From Gammaproteobacteria bacterium 28-57-27 (GTDB lineage Bacteria; Pseudomonadota; Gammaproteobacteria; Halothiobacillales; Halothiobacillaceae): a stretch of 64,000 bases of DNA. The stretch is from positions 147,216 through 211,215 of the forward strand of contig NCGK01000003.1 in NCBI GenBank assembly GCA_002281735.1. Reading direction: 5' to 3'. The notes beneath the pieces are model-generated. The model saw only the letters and a list, made by a program, of their open reading frames with translations. It was not told where the DNA came from and ran no database searches. Below are positions 16,323 to 24,091 of the stretch, piece by piece; positions within the stretch are counted from its first letter, which is position 1, and each line of letters opens with the position of its first letter. The translations under genes were made by a program, and so were the position numbers.

Positions 16323-16886
16323 TTAGCTCGTGGCTTGGTAGAGGCTATAACTTACCTCACCTGCCGTGCCTTGGCGTAGTTTTTCCCAGCCAAGCTCGCC
16401 GCTTTCCAGCAGGGCAGGCGGCGCGTGATGGCTGGACTGGTCAATAAAAATCAAGGCCGATGGGCTGAGCCACTCGGCCTGCTTCAGCAGCGGTAAAACC
16501 TGCGCCAGCAAATCGCTGGCATACGGTGGGTCGAGAAATACCACATCGTAAGGTTGTTGCGGTGTGGATTTAAGGAAGGCAAGTGCATCTTGCCGCTTCA
16601 GCTGCGCGCGTTGGCTTAAACGCAGAAGCTCGATGTTTTCTTGCAGTAAACGCGCCGCCGCTGCATCTTTTTCCACAAAATCACACCAGGCAGCCCCGCG
16701 TGAGAGCGCTTCAAAACCTAGCGCGCCGCTTCCGGCGAATAAATCCAATACACGCGCGCCGGAAATGTGCGCCGCCAGCCAATTGAACAGTGTCTCCCGC
16801 ACCCGGTCAGGCGTCGGGCGCAAGCCGGGGCGGTCGAGGACTTTGAGTTGGCGACTACGATGCTCGCCACCGATGATGCGGATCAT
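16323..16886 (-). CDS. rsmD: 16S rRNA (guanine-966-N2) methyltransferase RsmD
   Basis: RsmD methylates G966 of 16S rRNA. The 187-residue Rossmann methyltransferase shows IIGGEHRSRQL at the start, the SAM motif VLDLFAGSGALGFEALSRGA and the catalytic DPPY (VVFLDPPYAS). It overlaps the end of the M16 peptidase gene by four bases and precedes coaD by four, so all are read from one transcript. Confidence 0.95.
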   Translation of the reverse strand: MIRIIGGEHRSRQLKVLDRPGLRPTPDRVRETLFNWLAAHISGARVLDLFAGSGALGFEALSRGAAWCDFVEKDAAAARLLQENIELLRLSQRAQLKRQDALAFLKSTPQQPYDVVFLDPPYASDLLAQVLPLLKQAEWLSPSALIFIDQSSHHAPPALLESGELGWEKLRQGTAGEVSYSLYQATS

Positions 16887-18226
16887 GGAGCGGATTCCGC
16901 GCCACCCACAATCACCGTCAACAGGCGATCAGGATGAATGCGCTGCTGCCAGGCCTGGTGGATGCTGGCTTGGGTGGTGGCTTTGACGTGTTGCGGATAG
17001 CGTTCGAGGAAATCCAGCGGGAGTTGGTAAAACGCCATGACGGAAAGCCAGCTTGCAATATCCGCGTTGCTATCAAGGCGTAGCGGGAAGCCGTCGATGA
17101 TGTTTTTCTTGGCGTGTTCGAGCGCTTGAGTGCTGGGGCCGGTTTTGACAAAGCTGGCGAGGTTTTCGCGCAGCAGGGCTTCGGCTTGTTCGGCTTGGGC
17201 GAGTTTGGTTTGTACGCCCATGAGGAAGGGGCCAGGCTGTTGCATGGGCATCAAATAGCTGTACACACCATAGGCCAAGCCGCGTTTTTCGCGGATTTCT
17301 TCCATCAAAATGGAGGAGAAGCCGCTGCCGCCGAGGATGTGGTTGCCAACGTAGAGGGAGAAGTAGTCCGGGTCGCTGCGGCTCATGCCGAGTTGCCCCA
17401 TCAGGATGCTGGCCTGGCTGGAGGGGAAGGGGATGCGGATCGTTTTGGCGTCCTTGAGTTCGGCAGGCGTGGGAATGGCGGGCAGGGCTTCGCCCTTGGG
17501 CAGGCTGCTGGCGAGTTGTTCGGCGGTGGCTTCGGCTTGGGCGCGCGTCATGTCGCCGACGATGACGATGCTCATGCTGGTGGTGACGTAGTGTTTGGCG
17601 TGGAAGTTGCGCACATCGTCGCGGCTGAGTGCTTGCAGGCTGCTGACCTCGCCATCGGGCAGGTAGGCGTAGGGATGTTCGCCATAGAGGGCTTTGTAAA
17701 AGGCGCGTTGGGCAACGTCATCGGGCTTTTGTTCGGCGGCTTTCAGGCCAAGCAGGGCGCGTTCGCGTTCACGCTCAAAGGCATCTTGCGGGAAGCTGGG
17801 GTGCGACATGACGCGGCTAAACAGCTTCAGCGCCGCTGGCAAGCGTTCTGGGTCACTCAAGCTGCGCAAGCTGAGACTGCTGCTATCTACTGAAGCGGAG
17901 GCTCCCATGCGCGCACCGATATTTTCAAAGCCTTCGGCAATGGCTTGTGCGTCCTGCGCTGTGCCATTGCCGGGTGCCGCAACGATGCCTTGATCGAGCA
18001 GGTCGGCGGTCAGGCTGGCAAGGCCGTGCGCCTGGCCGTCACGGGCGCTGCCAGCATCGAAGTTCACGCGCAGATCAACCATGGGCAGGCTGTGAGCTTC
18101 GAGCAGTAACACGCGTACCCCTTGCGTGGTGCTCCAGTGCTGAATCGGCAGGGTGGCCTGCGCCCAGGTTGCAAACAGTGAGGTGCTGGCAATCAAAACG
18201 GTCATAAAAGCGCGTTTAACGAACAT
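16883..18226 (-). CDS. M16-family peptidase homologue lacking the zinc motif
   Basis: This 447-residue protein has an N-terminal signal segment and the M16 fold (GVRVLLLEAHSLPMVDLRV, GSARDGQAHGLASLTADLL). Where active members have HxxEH it has HGLASL, so it is the non-catalytic partner. The C-terminal half has the second M16 domain (GNHILGGSGFSSILMEEIREKRGLAYGVYSY). The paired catalytic gene overlaps it by 11 bases upstream, and the two probably form a periplasmic heterodimer. The start at 18226 has an AAGGAG site. Confidence 0.88.
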   Translation of the reverse strand: MFVKRAFMTVLIASTSLFATWAQATLPIQHWSTTQGVRVLLLEAHSLPMVDLRVNFDAGSARDGQAHGLASLTADLLDQGIVAAPGNGTAQDAQAIAEGFENIGARMGASASVDSSSLSLRSLSDPERLPAALKLFSRVMSHPSFPQDAFERERERALLGLKAAEQKPDDVAQRAFYKALYGEHPYAYLPDGEVSSLQALSRDDVRNFHAKHYVTTSMSIVIVGDMTRAQAEATAEQLASSLPKGEALPAIPTPAELKDAKTIRIPFPSSQASILMGQLGMSRSDPDYFSLYVGNHILGGSGFSSILMEEIREKRGLAYGVYSYLMPMQQPGPFLMGVQTKLAQAEQAEALLRENLASFVKTGPSTQALEHAKKNIIDGFPLRLDSNADIASWLSVMAFYQLPLDFLERYPQHVKATTQASIHQAWQQRIHPDRLLTVIVGGAESAP

Positions 18227-19652
18227 GACTGGCTCCTTGGATGGACGTAGTGGCCTGTTTGGCTTGAGCTTCGGTCATGGGGAGTGGGTCGAGGATGCCC
18301 ACGGTCAGGTGGTCATCGACGAGGTATTTTTTGGCCACCGCTTGAACCTGCTCTGCGGTGATGGCTTCGATGCCCGGAATAATGTCGTTCAAGCGCGCGT
18401 GCCCCAGGCCGACGGCTTCGTAACTGCCAAGGCGCATGGCTTGGTAAAACACCGAGTCGCGCCCGTACACATCGGCGGCGATGACTTGTGCCTTGACGCG
18501 TGCCAGTTCGGCTGCGCTGACCGGTGTTTCGCGTAGTTTGTTGATTTCATTGCGAATGGCCTGTTCGAGCTTGGCGGGCTCAACGTGGGCATTGGGCACG
18601 GCATAAATAGTGAAAATATCGCTCAGGCGTGAGTCGAGGCTGTAGCCCACGCTGACTTCGCCTGCGATTTGCTCACCGCGCACCAGGTTTTTGCTCAAGC
18701 GCGCGCTTTGTCCGCCATCCAAAACGCCCGCCAGGACTTCGAGGGCATAGGGTTCCCATGCTGCGACATCCGGGTTCTTGCTGGCGGAAAGCAGGCTGGG
18801 TACGCGGTAGCCCATCATCAAGGTAGGGAGTTTGGCCGGGGCACGCACGCTAATACGCCGCTCACCGGATTGGGCGATTGCATCGTAATAATCGCGTTGT
18901 TTGAGCTTGAAAGGCTTGAGTGGGCCGAAGTGTTTTTCAGCGAGCTGCATGACGGCGGCGGGCTTGACATCCCCCACCACGACCAGAGTGGCGTTATTCG
19001 GTGCGTAATGTGCCTGATACCAGGCGCGCAGTTTCTGAATGTCGTATTGATTGATGTCGTCCATCCAGCCAATCACCGGGTGGTGGTAGCCGCCATTCAG
19101 GTAGGCGGTAGCCTGAAATTGCTCCATCAGCTTGGCATTCGGGTTGTCATCGGTGCGCATACGCCGCTCTTCTTTGACCACTTCGGCTTCCTTGGCCAAG
19201 TCTTCGGCGCGTAAATTCAGATTACGCATGCGGTCAGCTTCCAGACGCATGGCAACATCCAGGTGTTCGCGGGCGAGGGTTTGGAAATAAGCGGTGTAAT
19301 CGCGGCTGGTGAAGGCGTTTTCCTGCCCGCCATGCTCAGCAATGATTTCGGAAAACTTGCCCGGTGGCAGGGTCTTGGTGCCTTTGAACATCATGTGTTC
19401 AAGCATGTGGGAAATGCCGGTCATGCCACCGGGTTCGTCGCTGGCGCCTACGCGATACCAGACTTGCGAGGTGACGATCGGTGCGCGGTGGTCTTCTTGC
19501 ACCAGGACGCGCATCCCATTGGCAAGTTGCCCCTCAAACACGCTGGGGGCGGCCTCAGCAAGGCTCAAACCAAGGCTGAGTACACCTAAAATTAACAGGG
19601 TTAACGGGCGTTTGGCGGAAAGCTGTGTCGATTGCAGCTGTGTAGATTTCAT
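18216..19652 (-). CDS. M16-family zinc metallopeptidase (catalytic partner)
   Basis: This 478-residue peptidase has a signal sequence (about 1-34), the inverted zinc motif HMLEH (82-86) and the downstream glutamate region EAEVVKEERR. The C-terminal M16 domain (VLAGVLDGGQSARLSKNLVRGEQIAGEVSVGYSL) completes the fold. The start at 19652 is favoured because the signal peptide begins there and GGAGA lies upstream; 24 in-frame codons before it look like leader DNA. It is divergent from ftsY. Pairs of this kind next to ftsYEX are typical for gammaproteobacteria. Confidence 0.9.
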   Translation of the reverse strand: MKSTQLQSTQLSAKRPLTLLILGVLSLGLSLAEAAPSVFEGQLANGMRVLVQEDHRAPIVTSQVWYRVGASDEPGGMTGISHMLEHMMFKGTKTLPPGKFSEIIAEHGGQENAFTSRDYTAYFQTLAREHLDVAMRLEADRMRNLNLRAEDLAKEAEVVKEERRMRTDDNPNAKLMEQFQATAYLNGGYHHPVIGWMDDINQYDIQKLRAWYQAHYAPNNATLVVVGDVKPAAVMQLAEKHFGPLKPFKLKQRDYYDAIAQSGERRISVRAPAKLPTLMMGYRVPSLLSASKNPDVAAWEPYALEVLAGVLDGGQSARLSKNLVRGEQIAGEVSVGYSLDSRLSDIFTIYAVPNAHVEPAKLEQAIRNEINKLRETPVSAAELARVKAQVIAADVYGRDSVFYQAMRLGSYEAVGLGHARLNDIIPGIEAITAEQVQAVAKKYLVDDHLTVGILDPLPMTEAQAKQATTSIQGASHVR

Positions 19653-19726
19653 GGGCGATAAAGTCTCCGAAGGGTTCAGGAATGATACGATAAGAGCACT
19701 CTTTCCATTTGTGACACGCAGCACCT

Positions 19727-20995
19727 ATGTTTGGTTTCCTTCGCCGTTTTCGCAAAGAGCAATCCGCCCCGAGTAATGAGGCGGTTGCTGAATCTAAAGT
19801 TGAGCTCGAAAACGAGATCGCCCATCGTGAGTCAGTTCGTGGGTCAGAGCATGAGTTAGGCCATGATTTAAGCGAAGACATTGAGCCGACTTTGTCGCTT
19901 GAGCAGGCGGAGCCTGAAGTCGAGGCAGTGGTGCAGAGTCTTGCCGGGGAGGAGCTTACCCCTCCCGTAGCGGATGTGCCTGTGAGCGAATTGAGTCATC
20001 CACTTCCGCAGCCAGCCCCCCGATTAGATCCCCGACCGAGTTTTAAAACAGAGGATATAAGCGAGCAGAAGAAAGGTTTGTGGACAGGTTTGCGCACTCG
20101 CCTTGCACGCACCCGCAAGAGTTTGACCGAGGGGCTGGCGAGCTTGGTGCTCGGTAAAAAGCAGATTGACGATGAATTGTTGGAAGATATTGAAACACGG
20201 CTTTTATTGGCCGATGTGGGCATGGATACCACGCGCACCTTGATTAGTGCGTTAACACAAAAAGTTAAGCGCAAAGATTTAAGCTCGCCGGTCGCGCTGC
20301 TTGAGGCCTTGTATCAGCACATGGTGAGTTTGCTTGAAGTTGCGGAGCAGCCGTTTCAGATCCAAAGCGATGCCAAGCCGATGGTCGTACTGGTGGTGGG
20401 CATCAATGGCGCGGGTAAAACCACTTCGATTGGAAAGATCGGGCAGCGTCTGCATGGTGAAGGCCACAGTGTCATCCTGGCGGCGGGTGATACCTTCCGT
20501 GCGGCGGCGGTCGAACAGTTACAAACCTGGGGCGAGCGTGTCGGTGTGCCGGTGATTGCCCAAGCTTCGGGGGCGGATTCGGCGGGCGTGATTTTTGATG
20601 CGCTGCAAGCGGCGCGGGCGCGTGGAGCGGATGTATTACTCGCCGATACCGCTGGGCGCTTGCACACGCAGGACGGTTTGATGGAAGAGTTGAAAAAGGT
20701 CAAACGTGTATTGGCCAAACTCGACCCGACTGCGCCGCACGAGATTTTGCTGGTGTTGGATGCCAGCATCGGCCAGAACGCGCTCAATCAGGCGATGCAT
20801 TTTCATCAGGCGCTCGGTGTGACTGGGTTGGTGGTGACCAAGCTTGATGGCACGGCCAAGGCGGGGATTCTGTTCGCCATTACGCATAAACTGGGCTTGC
20901 CCATTCGTTATATCGGCGTGGGCGAACGTGCCGAGGATTTACGTCCGTTTAATGCACGCGAATTTGTGAATGCGATTCTGGATCGTGATGAATGA
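19727..20995 (+). CDS. ftsY: Signal recognition particle receptor FtsY
   Basis: FtsY receives SRP-ribosome complexes at the inner membrane. The 422-residue protein has a basic start (MFGFLRRFRK), an acidic A domain up to about residue 100 and the NG GTPase. GTPase motifs are GINGAGKTTSIGK, DTFRAAAVEQL, DTAGRLHTQ and TKLDGTAKAG. The stop overlaps the ftsE start by four bases. The ftsYEX-rpoH order is the classic gammaproteobacterial one. Confidence 0.97.
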   Translation: MFGFLRRFRKEQSAPSNEAVAESKVELENEIAHRESVRGSEHELGHDLSEDIEPTLSLEQAEPEVEAVVQSLAGEELTPPVADVPVSELSHPLPQPAPRLDPRPSFKTEDISEQKKGLWTGLRTRLARTRKSLTEGLASLVLGKKQIDDELLEDIETRLLLADVGMDTTRTLISALTQKVKRKDLSSPVALLEALYQHMVSLLEVAEQPFQIQSDAKPMVVLVVGINGAGKTTSIGKIGQRLHGEGHSVILAAGDTFRAAAVEQLQTWGERVGVPVIAQASGADSAGVIFDALQAARARGADVLLADTAGRLHTQDGLMEELKKVKRVLAKLDPTAPHEILLVLDASIGQNALNQAMHFHQALGVTGLVVTKLDGTAKAGILFAITHKLGLPIRYIGVGERAEDLRPFNAREFVNAILDRDE

Positions 20996-21654
20996 TTGCT
21001 TTTGAGCGTGTTAGCAAAACCTATCCCAGTGGCCAAGTGGCTTTACAGGATGTTAGCTTTCATCTTCCGGCAGGGCGTTTGGCGTTTCTAACCGGACCAT
21101 CCGGGTCGGGCAAGAGCAGCTTGTTGCGCCTGATTCCGCTGATTGATCGCCCCAGTAGTGGCAAAGTGCTGATTAATGGCACGGATATTGGGCGAGTGGG
21201 CGCTTGGCGTATCCCACGCTTGCGGCGCCATATCGGGGTGATCTTTCAAAACCCGCATCTGTTGAATGAATGGAGCGTGTTCGACAATATCGCCTTGCCT
21301 TTGCGCGTGCAGCATTATCCGCGTGAGGAAACGGTACGTCGGGTGCGCGCCGCGCTGGATAAGGTTGGGCTGGTTGACCGGGAAAGCGCCCGCCCGCTGG
21401 AGCTGTCCGGTGGCGAGCAACAGCGGGTGAATATTGCGCGCGCGCTGGTGGCACGGCCTTCGATTATTCTTGCTGATGAGCCAACCGGGAATCTTGACCC
21501 AGAATTATCTTTTGAAATCATGCGCTTATTTATGCAATTTAATGCAGCAGGTGTCACCATGCTGATTGCGACGCATGCCCTGGATTTGATTGATGCGTTC
21601 GATGCCCCGCGTTTACTGTTGCGCGACGGGCGGTTGACCACGGAAGGCTTGTGA
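20992..21654 (+). CDS. ftsE: Cell-division ABC transporter ATP-binding protein FtsE
   Basis: FtsE with FtsX couples septal-ring activity to peptidoglycan hydrolase activation. The 220-residue ATPase has Walker A (GPSGSGKSS), the signature LSGGEQQRVNIARAL and Walker B (IILADEPTGNLD), followed by a switch histidine (IATH). It overlaps ftsY by four bases; the next start, ftsX, lies right after its stop. Confidence 0.96.
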   Translation: MIAFERVSKTYPSGQVALQDVSFHLPAGRLAFLTGPSGSGKSSLLRLIPLIDRPSSGKVLINGTDIGRVGAWRIPRLRRHIGVIFQNPHLLNEWSVFDNIALPLRVQHYPREETVRRVRAALDKVGLVDRESARPLELSGGEQQRVNIARALVARPSIILADEPTGNLDPELSFEIMRLFMQFNAAGVTMLIATHALDLIDAFDAPRLLLRDGRLTTEGL

Positions 21655-21656
21655 GC

Positions 21657-22625
21657 ATGAGCCGTAAACATCACCCCCAGGGCTCATCGCGCCAACTTGG
21701 CATGAAAACCCGTCTTCAGGCATGGGTAGATCATCATCAGGACAGCTTCCAGGATGCCCTGCGTCGCCTCGTGCGTCGTCCGGTTGGGCAGCTTTTAAGC
21801 ATGTTGGTGATTGGCTTGAGCCTGACACTGCCGATTACGTTACTGCTTACCTTGCAATCGGCGCGCCTGGGTTTGAATGACTGGTCGCAAGAGCTGGGCA
21901 TGGTGCAGATGTTTCTGCATGCATCCGCAGGGCAGGCGACGGACGGAGGCGAGGATGCGGCGCATACGCTTTTCAAACAGCTTCAGGCCGACCCACGGCT
22001 GCGCGAGGTGCGCATGATTCCACCCGAAGAGGGCTTGAAGCAGCTTGCGGAGCTACATCAGTTCGATAGCCTTTTATCCGAGATGAAGCACAACCCCTTG
22101 CCTGTCGTGATTGAGGTCTATCCGCAGCGTCCCGAGGAGCTGGCCGCACTGCGCAGCGAGCTTGCCGCACGTCCGGAAGTGGCTTCGGCACGCATTGATG
22201 CGCAGGCGGTTGAGCGTCTGCATGGCTTGATAGTGTCGGCGGAGCATCTTCTGGCTTTGTTTTTGTTGATGCTTGCGCCGACCTTGGCGATTACGGTCAG
22301 TAATACGATTCGCCTTGAGCTGGAACACCGTGTGGATGAAATTCGCTTGTTGCAGCTCATTGGCGCGACTTCGGGTTTTATCCGTCGCCCCTTGCTCTAT
22401 GTTGGTGGTTTGCTCGGTTTAGGCGGTACATTGATGGCTGTGGTCATGACCTTGTTTGCAGCGCACGCCTTGACTGAAGCCATGAGCCGCGTAGGTTTTG
22501 CCTTGCCTTTAAGCTCCGCGCCAGTCCTGCTTCTGCTGGCAGCGCTTCCTCTGGGTTTTGTACTCGGTATTCTTGCGGCATGGTTGGCCAGCGTGGTGCA
22601 AATGCGCCAAATCCGGGTGATGTAA
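21657..22625 (+). CDS. ftsX: Cell-division protein FtsX
   Basis: FtsX is the four-helix membrane partner of FtsE. The 322-residue protein has a cytosolic start, a first membrane helix at about 43-65 and a periplasmic loop (through about residue 185). Three further helices are in the C-terminal half (LLALFLLMLAPTLAITV, LLYVGGLLGLGGTLMAVVM and PVLLLLAALPLGFVLG). The ATG at 21657 lies nine bases after GGAAGG; a GTG at 21651 overlapping the ftsE stop is too close to that site but cannot be excluded. Confidence 0.93.
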   Translation: MSRKHHPQGSSRQLGMKTRLQAWVDHHQDSFQDALRRLVRRPVGQLLSMLVIGLSLTLPITLLLTLQSARLGLNDWSQELGMVQMFLHASAGQATDGGEDAAHTLFKQLQADPRLREVRMIPPEEGLKQLAELHQFDSLLSEMKHNPLPVVIEVYPQRPEELAALRSELAARPEVASARIDAQAVERLHGLIVSAEHLLALFLLMLAPTLAITVSNTIRLELEHRVDEIRLLQLIGATSGFIRRPLLYVGGLLGLGGTLMAVVMTLFAAHALTEAMSRVGFALPLSSAPVLLLLAALPLGFVLGILAAWLASVVQMRQIRVM

Positions 22626-22665
22626 GACGACATTTTTTAAATTTTCAATGAACTCAATGCAAGAG

Positions 22666-22692
22666 CTAGCACTCTCACCACGGGAGTGCTAG
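22666..22692 (+). promoter_or_regulatory. CIRCE-like operator (HrcA site) upstream of rpoH
   Basis: CTAGCACTC, nine bases, GAGTGCTAG. The consensus CIRCE element is TTAGCACTC-N9-GAGTGCTAA, so 16 of 18 arm bases match and the two changed bases keep the palindrome. It lies 34 bases before the GTG start of rpoH, in the ftsX-rpoH gap. In bacteria that have it, CIRCE is bound by the heat-shock repressor HrcA. No hrcA gene is in the window. Confidence 0.85.
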
Positions 22693-22726
22693 ATTCACAA
22701 CCAGTGTTTTATTGAGGAGACTCAAC

Positions 22727-23590
22727 GTGTCATTGACCAATCAACTCCCTGTTCTGCAAACCTCCGCCCACGATTCTCCACGCGAGGCGTTGACGGCTTA
22801 CTTGGCTGAATTACGACGTTTTCCAATGTTGGATGCGGATGAAGAGTATCGCTTGGCCAAAAGGCTGCAAGATAACCAGGATCTTGACGCGGCCAAGCAG
22901 TTGGTTTTGGGGCATTTGCGCTTCGTGGTGCATATTGCACGCAGTTACAGCGGTTATGGCTTGCCTTTGGGTGAGCTGGTGCAGGAAGGAAATATAGGGC
23001 TGATGAAGGCGGTACGCCGCTATGAACCGGATCGCAAAGTGCGTTTGATTACCTTTGCGGTGCATTGGATTCGTGCCGAAATTCACGAGTTCATTATGCG
23101 CAATTGGCGCATGGTGCGGGTTGCCACCACCAAGGCGCAGCGCAAGTTGTTTTTTCGTTTGCGCGGGATGCGTGACGGTGAGCATTGGCTGACTCAGGAT
23201 GAAGGCAAGGCGATTGCCGAAGAATTGAACGTGCCGTTGTATGAGGTGTTCGAAATGGAGTCGCGCTTGCTGGGGCGTGATGTAGCCATTGACGCTGACA
23301 ATGAGGATGAAGCGCATCTTGCGCCTGCCGCATGGCTGGAAGCTTCGGATGCTGACCCGGCTCTGACCTTGGAGCGTGTGGATAGCCATAGCCAGCAGCT
23401 CGATCAGTTGGAAGGCGCGGTGGACAAGCTCGATGCGCGTAGCCGGGCGATTGTGCAGCGTCGTTGGTTAACCCCGGGTGAAAAGGCGACCTTGCATGAG
23501 CTGGCCGCCGAGTATGGCGTGTCGGCCGAGCGTATTCGCCAGATTGAGCAGGCGGCCATGAAGAAGATGCGTGCCAGCTTGACGGCGTAA
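22727..23590 (+). CDS. rpoH: RNA polymerase heat-shock sigma factor RpoH (sigma-32)
   Basis: RpoH directs transcription of chaperones and proteases. The 287-residue protein shows region 2 (HLRFVVHIARSYSGYG, GELVQEGNIGLMKAVRRYEP and ITFAVHWIRAEIHEFI), the RpoH box QRKLFFRLRG and region 4 (TLHELAAEYGVSAERIRQIE). The GTG at 22727 has GAGGAG nine bases upstream. A CIRCE element precedes it and a strong terminator follows. It may also be read through from ftsYEX. Confidence 0.96.
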   Translation: MSLTNQLPVLQTSAHDSPREALTAYLAELRRFPMLDADEEYRLAKRLQDNQDLDAAKQLVLGHLRFVVHIARSYSGYGLPLGELVQEGNIGLMKAVRRYEPDRKVRLITFAVHWIRAEIHEFIMRNWRMVRVATTKAQRKLFFRLRGMRDGEHWLTQDEGKAIAEELNVPLYEVFEMESRLLGRDVAIDADNEDEAHLAPAAWLEASDADPALTLERVDSHSQQLDQLEGAVDKLDARSRAIVQRRWLTPGEKATLHELAAEYGVSAERIRQIEQAAMKKMRASLTA

Positions 23591-23605
23591 TTTAGGCTTG
23601 GCGCC

Positions 23606-23636
23606 AAAAAAAACCCGCTTGATGCGGGTTTTTTTA
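23606..23636 (+). terminator. Terminator after rpoH
   Basis: AAAAAAACCCGC-TTGAT-GCGGGTTTTTTT forms a GC-rich stem with A and T runs on either side, 16 bases past the rpoH stop. The A run also gives a T run for the opposite strand, so it can end the convergent cco transcript too. Confidence 0.9.
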
Positions 23637-23657
23637 ATGCCGATGATTCTTGCCTGA

Positions 23658-23753
23658 TTAAGAGAAAATCACACCGAAAAAGGTCAACCAAGAAAAAATG
23701 ATCAAACCGAATACGAAGGTCAGGGCAAAGTTATCAAAGTTGAACAGGTGCAT
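23658..23753 (-). CDS. 31-residue single-span membrane microprotein
   Basis: The reading frame encodes MHLFNFDNFALTFVFGLIIF and then SWLTFFGVIFS, essentially one hydrophobic helix with almost no tail. An AGGAGA ribosome site lies seven bases before the ATG. Longer in-frame starts upstream lack such a site. It is the last gene of the minus-strand ccoGHIS group, 108 bases after ccoS, and is followed by the two-way terminator at 23606-23636. I know of no family match. A small accessory subunit for the cbb3 oxidase or its assembly is possible, by position only. Confidence 0.6.
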   Translation of the reverse strand: MHLFNFDNFALTFVFGLIIFSWLTFFGVIFS

Positions 23754-23861
23754 GTTGCAATCTCCTAGGTTGAATTTAAGTTTTTGTCGCCGGAACAAAG
23801 AGTAATTCGGGACATGCCGCCGGTAGCATCTCGGGCTTGCCCGATCCACGCCAGATAGGGA

Positions 23862-24053
23862 TCAATGTCCTTCACTCTTGTCGCCTGGTGAGTCTTGGCG
23901 CGGAATACGCGGGTCATCGTCATCCATCAGGATGCGGTGTGCATTACCGTCGGGATCATCGTATTGGCCGCTGCGTACAGACCATACAACACCCCAGATA
24001 AGCAGCCCCGCAACCAGCATACTGAGCGGAATCAAGAGATAAAGAATATCCAC
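23862..24053 (-). CDS. ccoS: Cbb3 oxidase maturation protein CcoS
   Basis: This 63-residue membrane protein starts MDILYLLIPLSMLVAG, with one helix, then VRSGQYDDPDGNAHRILMDD. The GQY/FDD-x-x-x-A-x-R-IL-DD pattern is the hallmark of CcoS. The family is needed for haem and copper insertion into cbb3-type oxidases. It follows ccoI by 38 bases on the same strand. Confidence 0.9.
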   Translation of the reverse strand: MDILYLLIPLSMLVAGLLIWGVVWSVRSGQYDDPDGNAHRILMDDDDPRIPRQDSPGDKSEGH

Positions 24054-24091
24054 AAAATGTCCCCGTCATTGGTGCGCAAGTTACGCCGGGT

